The position numbers were made by a program, and so were the translations under genes. From assembly GCA_037178675.1 (NCBI GenBank), contig JAYMGJ010000346.1, positions 186,001-250,000 of the forward strand: DNA of 64,000 nt. Reading direction: 5' to 3'. Of the stretch, positions 57,531 to 64,000 are shown one piece after another; position 1 is the first letter of the stretch, and every line of letters starts with the position of its first letter. The notes beneath the pieces are model-generated. The model was not told the origin of the DNA. It did not search any database and saw only the letters and a program-made list of their open reading frames with translations. The stretch is from Scleroderma bovista (lineage: Eukaryota > Basidiomycota > Agaricomycetes > Boletales > Sclerodermataceae).

Positions 57531-60108
57531 TTTTTGTGGAATGAGTGCGGGGGTCACTGTCAGGTGTTCGAATTATATTCTTATAGTAAGACCTTGAAAC
57601 CACTGGGGATCATATGGTGACATGTAAGCCTCGGCGTTACGTTCGACATTATCCGCTCCTTGGTACTCTGAGTAGAGATCAGTGTCGCTATGTTGATTCG
57701 GATGGCAACAGCCTATACCCAAATACGTTACTCCCGTGGGGTGACCGCGTCTTGGCACTTCAATTTGTTTGCTTGCAGCGGGATATAAATTTAGAATTCT
57801 CTCTCTCCGACTCGGATGGCAACTGTTAGATACGTTCGAAACACGTATAGTACTGCCGCCACAGACACATGACGGAGGTAAACACAACTGCCGGTAACTG
57901 CTCCTAGGTTACTATAGTAGAGATGTGTCGCTATGTTGATTATGCATTGGACTGATCCATTGGTCAGATTCTTGGTAGTAGAACCACTGCTTGACTCTGG
58001 CTCTGCTGTTTGGTTCGAAGTAGTAAACTGTGATGCAACAGTTGAACAAGGCTACCGGGATTTTTTTTGCTACAGAGTAATGCTATTTACCTTGCAGCCT
58101 AGTGCTGGCCACTTCACCACCTCAATATGACAGTGACAGTTACTCTATGACCGTGACCATGGCCACACGCACCCACACCTTAGTTCTCGTCGAAATCTTG
58201 ATCACATGTCGGACTGGCACCTGTAAGCACGCGCACCCTATGACCATCTGTCGCTAGTAGTACGTGGCAAACTCACCAGACATCAATCAGTAGTTATTAC
58301 TTTTGATATATCAGCTGTTCTAGTTACAGGATAAATACTTTATAGTTGTACCCTGTAACGCCATCGCGTTTGAACCTGGTTCGCACCCATCATCGTGATT
58401 CTGGCAATGACACCATCTTCCACCGAATTTCTAGGGCTCCTTGACGGAAGGGCACTGGCTAGATTGTCTCCAGAGCCCTTCAGAGCCAATAGACTTGTCG
58501 TACTTCCCTGGGAATGTGTCTCTCTGCTGTCGCGAATGCAAAACTTGACTTCGAAACCTTTCTTTGCCATCCGTCTTTTTCACTGATCAACGTAACCGTG
58601 ATCGTCAATGTTGTCGTCATTCATATCATGGTGGATGGCTTCCGTGTCGGGTTAAAGCCATGGGAAAGTGAGAACGTATCGAGTACATAGCGTCATATGT
58701 CCGCTCGAAAATGCAAGACTTTCAGGCGGGAGCAGAATACGAGTCAACTGAGTTGGGGAAGGAGTCAATGTATGTTCACTTTCGAGTCAGGTTCACAGTA
58801 ATTCACGCCCCTTTCAGTTAGAGCGGCACAAGCTGCTGCCCAAGCTGCCCAGCTTGAGGCCGCCCTACACATGAGCTCCCGTTCCCACGAAGACACATTT
58901 TCTAACCCCTATTTTCCACGTTCTATGACTTCAGACGCCCTGGAATATCAGCATACCCTTAAAACTCACATCTGAGGAAGAGACTCAAAATTGACGAAGT
59001 TTTGAATTAGATCTGAAGACTACCCGAAGGCACTTATCCTTATAAGGGGTGGAATCCACTGGAATCCACCGGCTAGTGTATTAGATGCAGCATCTCTTGT
59101 AATAACGTATTTATCGCGTTCGCACTTTCCCCCCTTTCTGCATTCGAGTTGACCGCTGGCGGGCGGCGGGGATGAGTCGGATCTGTCCTTCGAGCCCCAG
59201 CGCAGGATACCGCTACTGTTGGTGTCATAGGCTCTTTGCAGCAGACTTCTTTATCGAACAGCTCCCTTCTCATGTATAGACCAGTTTGTGGACGTGCCTA
59301 TGCGCATTTCGCCGCGTCTCCTTCTGAAACTCTGCTGTCTATTCAGCCAAACTCAGAAGAACCCGTGGCCGTAATGAGGGACTGCAGCGGTAGTCCGAGC
59401 TTTTTGGGCCCGACTTGAAAGCTCGTCGCTTCAGGTGAGTGGATAGCGTACAATTTTCCGAGCCCAACACCGACAACAATATTCTATTGATATTTTGTTG
59501 CCGATGTACTAAATAACTTCCTTGCAGTACTTTGGTCATAGAAGAGTAAGCAATTTGTGCTTGACATGCAGCGTCTGTTACAGAGCCCTGCTCATACTTC
59601 GACGCCCAAGCCCAGCATTCCCAGTCCTCCATCATCTAACGCGTGAATATCTCGCTGACGAGTGCACCTGTGTTGACTGGCTTCTCCAGCCAGCCGCGCC
59701 TCTTCTACTCGCTCCGAATCGATTGTTGCTGCTATCACTCGTGCGTCATGCATCATCATCGACAGCTGCCACGATTCCTTTACCTGCGTTCTCGATTGTT
59801 CAAAGACGACATAGCTATTGAGGAACCAGACCAATGAGATAACGCATACTAGTTGCGTGGGATTGGGGCTGACACGCTCCCATGGAACAAATACGTAAGC
59901 TCCTTCGATGCACAACTTGAATGCAGAAGTCCCACTGGGGCTAACATGATGATGCGTGGTGGACGAGACGGGGAAACCTACAAGTCGTGGGGTTTGTGCT
60001 GAAATGCCAATTTATCGAACTTCACTTTGTTTGTGGTCGGATGTTCGAGGTAAAATACAGTCCACGAGAAATATACACTACCCTCAAGAATACAGTTGAA
60101 AGAACTCT
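57531..60108. other. Long intergenic region with a direct repeat
   Basis: About 2.6 kb with no recognisable gene. GTGTCGCTATGTTGATT occurs at 57682-57698 and again at 57925-57941, each preceded by AGTAGAGAT with one 2-nt difference. GGATGGCAAC also recurs near 57700 and 57813. Minus frames at 59339-59915 were considered but show no family match. Confidence 0.45.
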
Positions 60109-60934
60109 CTAAGCACCCCTCTGAACAGCATCCCCAACTGTCTCTCCAGGGATAATGACTGGACCAACCCCAAATGTCCCAAATCCAGGCAAGGTCTCAG
60201 GACTTGCACCCATCTCCCCAGGGGGAAGACGTACAACGCCTGGCAGCGAGCGCTGTGGTTTGGAAGGGACATTGAGTGGGTCAGGACCGAGCTCGACTTT
60301 CCCAGTAGAAGCAGCCTTCTCCTTAGGAACGGACGAAGCCGGGATAGTGACATGGAGTGCGTTCTCAGAAAATACCTGGTTTACGGCTGTGACGCGTCGA
60401 GGGTCGAAGTAACCCCGAATGTGGAGGGTAGGGGGTTGGGGATTCTTCTCCGTCGGTTCAATGCTGTGTAATGGCGTAAGAGGAGGTTCACGACTTGGAG
60501 AAGGGACGTACGTCATATTAACAGAAGAAAGTGTCCTATTCTCGGCGGGTGCACCGAGGATGAGGTATTTGGAGTCATTAAGGGAAGAATAAAAAAGGCC
60601 AACGAGGCCCGACTGTTGACGTTGCCGATCAGCGTCGAAACGCCTGGGTTACAAGTCAACTCACCAACTGTCCCTGGTCCCCTGATACCTCTGTCTGTCC
60701 CTCGATTTGGACGCTTGCATCCGCCTCCAACGGTGCGGCCCCGCTTTGCTCGAGTAACACTTGCTTGTATTGGTCGCGGGAAAGATGCTTCCCGTTAACG
60801 ATGGCATCAAGTTTGCTTGCAAAGGTAGCATCAAAGGTTGCATTGAATGCAGACTGAGTCTTGCTCTGCAGGAGAGCGGACAGGTGAGAAGCTGCCCATG
60901 CGGAAAGGGTGGGGAGGACGATCGCTGTCGACAT
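60109..60934 (-). CDS. Conserved hypothetical protein, two exons
   Basis: Not recognised. The ATG at 60934 gives MSTAIVLPTLSAWAASHLSA, then helical sequence (FNATFDATFASKLDAIVNGK, LSRDQYKQVLLEQSG). A GTGAGT donor and a CAG acceptor join in phase to SGLVGLFYSSLNDSKYLILG. The rest is proline-rich with a central fold-like part (HIRGYFDPRRVTAVNQVFSE, NALHVTIPASSVP) and a Gly/Pro-rich end (PGFGTFGVGPVIIPGETVGD; stop 60109). The two exons read as one continuous 250-residue protein with good codon structure, so it is probably a real gene. No membrane segment or signal peptide is clear. Confidence 0.7.
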
Positions 60935-62462
60935 AGTTATATAAGAGACGTTCTTGACAACAAGAGATAATGAAAGTAAAGGACCTCCAACGCCTGTGCA
61001 ACGAGTCCATTTATACGTTGCAAAACGGCGTACCTAGTAATCACCGTAATCTGTGTGGCTCCAAGGCTGGGGCCAGACAAGTAGACGTGTCCCCTGCGGA
61101 ACAAGAACGGCTCGTACCAGTTACAAATGACGAAAATATCTGCTGTTCATCAGCTTAGATTTGTCAAACGAAGACCCACGGATTTGATGATGATCATGCG
61201 GCTGTTACCACACCGCGGCTCCTAAATGACCCGAGAAGGTTTACGCAGTACAGCGATGAGTTTAGAATTAAGCATCCTAGAGGTAGAAATGGCTGCCCAT
61301 TATAAGGCTGTCAGTGGTCGAGCACGCTCGCTGGTGCTTCGCTGTGATAGCTTGATGAGCAGCAACGTCCGATAGGCCAACGACGGGGATGGCGAGCGCG
61401 GCATATCAACTACGCCGACTGCAACATTCTCTATGTCAGTTCATGCTACGCCCGCCTGTGAGAACAAGAACGGTTCTGACTAATCCGTGGTGTGCGCAGC
61501 ATATCCAACTACAAGCCAGCTGTCCTGGTTGATAACGGTGTTCATTCAAAATGGCGACCAAAGAATCCGCCAGCGGGTACGTCACATTCTTGCCGCAGCC
61601 CATGATTTCCAATGATTGAACACTGAACTACTACTTTGTAATTAGGCCTTGTCTCGTCGCCGAGTCCCACTACGAAGCCGAAGCTGCATAGGGACGTTAC
61701 CGACGGAATGCTTACTGCGGTGTGAAGAACGGTTGCAGAGTTGTATTGTGTTGACTCTGCGCTGCCTTGCAGTTGATCATCATTCCGGTTCATCACTGCT
61801 GCCGCAGTATTGATCTCGGATGCAGGCCCATTTATTGCTGCGCACCAGGTGAAGCCTTTTCCCTCCGAGCCTGAGGAACGCAGAACTTCGGTCCCCTTCG
61901 ATATTCGGTCTCGAGTCCCCGGTCTACACTGCCTCGGCTCACTAATGGAGTTTTCTGTCTCAGTGTATTCGCCTTTTCTTTCTTGCACACCAGACCGATA
62001 TCGTATATCCTGCCACTGACCTACCCTAGATCCCAAGTTCAGTAATCTGAATTGTACACTTCACACTGGTATGGCCTTGAGAACCAGTGACCGCATGTGT
62101 TTGTTGGTATGAGATACTGTTCTCCACGACCGCTTAGATATGTGCTCATCGGGTCACTTGACTCGCACCAGTGCGTACAACAACAGATGCAATGTTTCCT
62201 GACCCTTTTGCGTGTTGGATATTGCTTGCTAACTTAATGGATAATGAAGAACATCACTTCCCACAGTTATTATAGCCTGACCCTGCCCCACCTCTCTCAG
62301 ACGATCTTGCCGCTCTACCACCGACTTTGCTCTCGGGTTCAACCATTTGGCACTCTACCGTATGTTTCCTTGGCTGGTTTTTGGTATGCTAAGCTCCATG
62401 TCCCCACGACCATTAATACATGTCCTTGCTGACTGTCCACTACACTCTATGGTATCCCTCTG
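60935..62462. other. Intergenic region, no gene recognised
   Basis: About 1.5 kb. The longest frame (61542-62036, minus) shows no family resemblance or splice partners. No repeats seen. Confidence 0.35.
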
Positions 62463-64000
62463 CTAACAGTCAACTGCAGACGACTCACGTGAATGTCCGA
62501 TTTCAAAGTCGTCATCCTTCACTCTTCTCACCCCAAGCGGAACCTGCGGTGTCATATTGTCCCCACTCGGCGGACGCACGACAGGCACCTGCAGCGCACT
62601 GATCTTCCAGTAGATCTCTTTCACTTGTCCACGTTCGTTCGGAGTGCTGGGGAGGGAAAAATGGAGACGGGAGAGGAGTGCAACGATGACTTGCTCTAGT
62701 GGACGCCGTTGGCGATGAAACAACGAAGGAGCACAAAACACCTAACTGATTTCCATTTCCGCGAATTTGAAGCCGCTGTTAGGGTGTATCAGTAGGGAGT
62801 GTACTACAAACACAGCACGTACATGCAAGCACGGCCCCCGCCTAGGAACGTCATCCTGCAAATTTGGGGCCCCGTCAGTGACTCGACCCGTTCGTCGTCT
62901 CCTGATCAATGGCCTACATATTAGCATAGACCCCAGGGTACCTCATCTGACTCTTCGCCCCTGGCATCCTGCCCGGTCGGTGTTCGCTACTTTCGTCGTC
63001 CTCGAAATCATATTCGTCGCCCCCACTGTCATGGGCCTCCAACCATCGCTCAGGTCGCCACTCTCTTGCGTCCTCGCCCCACACATCTCTATCCAGGTTC
63101 GCATTCAGAATGGACACGATTAACGTCGTACCTTTCGGAATGGCAATCCTGTCCAACGTTTCTCCAGACTTTGACAGAATGGGGCGGTGTAGAGGTAAAG
63201 CAGTGTCTTGGCGAACTCTATCATCACGTCAAGAAGTATGACTGTAGCAGGAGAAGGCAGTTAACAATGACGTACGTCCGACTAAGCAGCGATGTAGGCG
63301 GGTAGAGACGTAGCGTCTCCTTTACGACGGCGTCCAGATATGGAAGCCTGTTCAACACATTGTAGGGCAAGTCGGCGTCTTCCCAGTTGGAACGGTGACT
63401 TGCGCATTTCGCCGCGCGGATCTCAGAACGGAGACGGACTTGGGCCGAGGGATTGCAAGCGAGGATCCACAGAATGCGACATATTGCAGAGGTAACCGTT
63501 TCGAGACCGGCAAATATGAGTGTGCTGGAGAAGTGCGTCGTTAACGTGCGGGTATAGGCGGTGGCGAATACGCTGGCATACTTTATTTGACCGACTAATT
63601 CAGAGTCGCTCAGTCTATCGGTCTCGGATGACGAGATATTTGCATTCACTAGCGCGACGTCAATGGATTTTGGTTGACGGCATCTCAGCCTCAGACACGC
63701 ACGCATAATGGACATTATATCCTGACCATTTGTCTCTATCGGAGGGCTGTCTGGCATGAATGCCACATCAGTAAAGTCCTCCCTAAGCGCGGCCTTCTTC
63801 GCGGCAAATATTCTTTTGCTCGCGTTATCCATGACTTGCACTATGCGGCGGAGATCTTTGAGGGCTTGGATAGGGGCCCAGTCTACCATCTTGTTTCGCC
63901 AGTACAACGAACAGTTACGCACAAAGAAGGGGATAAATGGACGCAGAAAGAGGAGACGGAGAGTTGTCGATCTGTATGCAGCTCAGCACCGGAGAAAGGC
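62463..64000 (-). CDS. Cytochrome P450 monooxygenase, 5' end beyond the window
   Basis: Heme-thiolate monooxygenase of secondary or xenobiotic metabolism, probably ER-bound. The visible part starts mid-protein (FLRPFIPFFVRNCSLYWRNK). It runs through the I helix (FSSTLIFAGLETVTSAICRI, with AGLET at the AGxDT oxygen-activation site), the K helix ExxR (VVKETLRLYPPTS), the PERF-type motif (EWRPERWLE), and the heme loop assembled across an intron, FLGGGRACIGFKFAEMEI (Cys ligand intact). The C-terminus reads LEQVIVALLSRLHFSLPS, ending about 62463; a GTGAGT near there could move the stop. The N-terminal membrane anchor is outside. An acidic insert (GGDEYDFEDDESSEH) after the PERW motif is unusual. 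Confidence 0.88.

Noticed and set aside
58340..58400. tRNA-like B box (GGTTCGCACCC)
   Set aside because: No matching A box or cloverleaf at the right distance.
59339..59915. Overlapping minus frames that could be exons
   Set aside because: They overlap in different frames and no intron joins them sensibly.
61542..62036. 164-codon minus-strand frame
   Set aside because: Open by length only; sequence shows no domain and no neighbouring exons.

Overview
The window is nuclear DNA of a filamentous basidiomycete, most likely an Agaricomycete. Genes are dense and lie on both strands. Coding sequences are cut by many 45-70 nt GT-AG introns. The content is typical of mushroom-forming fungi: a GPI-anchored 'macrofage activating glycoprotein'-like protein, a GH28 exo-polygalacturonase, a GH3 beta-glucosidase, an XPG-I/PIN nuclease of a type recalled as expanded in agarics, a Crypton-like tyrosine recombinase and a P450. 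Boundaries below were obtained by joining reading frames across introns by eye; N-termini are the least certain part.

1-12.2 kb: a small hypothetical gene, cytosolic methionyl-tRNA synthetase (-), a TCR/Tet-like MFS transporter (+), a SARAF-like protein (-) and a YSL/OPT oligopeptide transporter (-). 12.4-22.7 kb: Mediator subunit Med19/Rox3 (+), prolyl aminopeptidase (-), two tandem CRAL-TRIO/Sec14-like genes (-) and a BAHD-type acyltransferase (-). 22.9-39.8 kb is a housekeeping core: spliceosomal helicase Prp22 (-), GH3 beta-glucosidase (-), SUN-domain nuclear-envelope protein (-), PP2A catalytic subunit (-) divergent from CCT epsilon (+), and the GPI glycoprotein (+). 41.5-43.0 kb: sulfite oxidase-type molybdoenzyme (+).

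43.8-52.7 kb is the unusual part. It holds, all on the + strand, a decayed 3' fragment of PRP8 with its introns still present, a piece that looks like the 3' end of a Pho80/PCL-type cyclin gene lodged inside that fragment, an almost intact XPG-like nuclease gene, and a Crypton-type tyrosine recombinase/GCR1_C gene broken by a frameshift and an in-frame stop. The block is bounded by short hairpins and, on the left, by an array of nine TTTAC/GTAAA pentamers with partly 10-bp spacing. I read it as a composite, decaying mobile element that carries host gene fragments; this is an inference.

52.8-64 kb returns to ordinary genes: a zinc-type alcohol dehydrogenase (+), a small mitochondrial-type protein (+), GH28 exo-polygalacturonase (-), a conserved hypothetical protein (-) and a cytochrome P450 (-) that runs off the right edge. 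No tRNA, rRNA or CRISPR was recognised.
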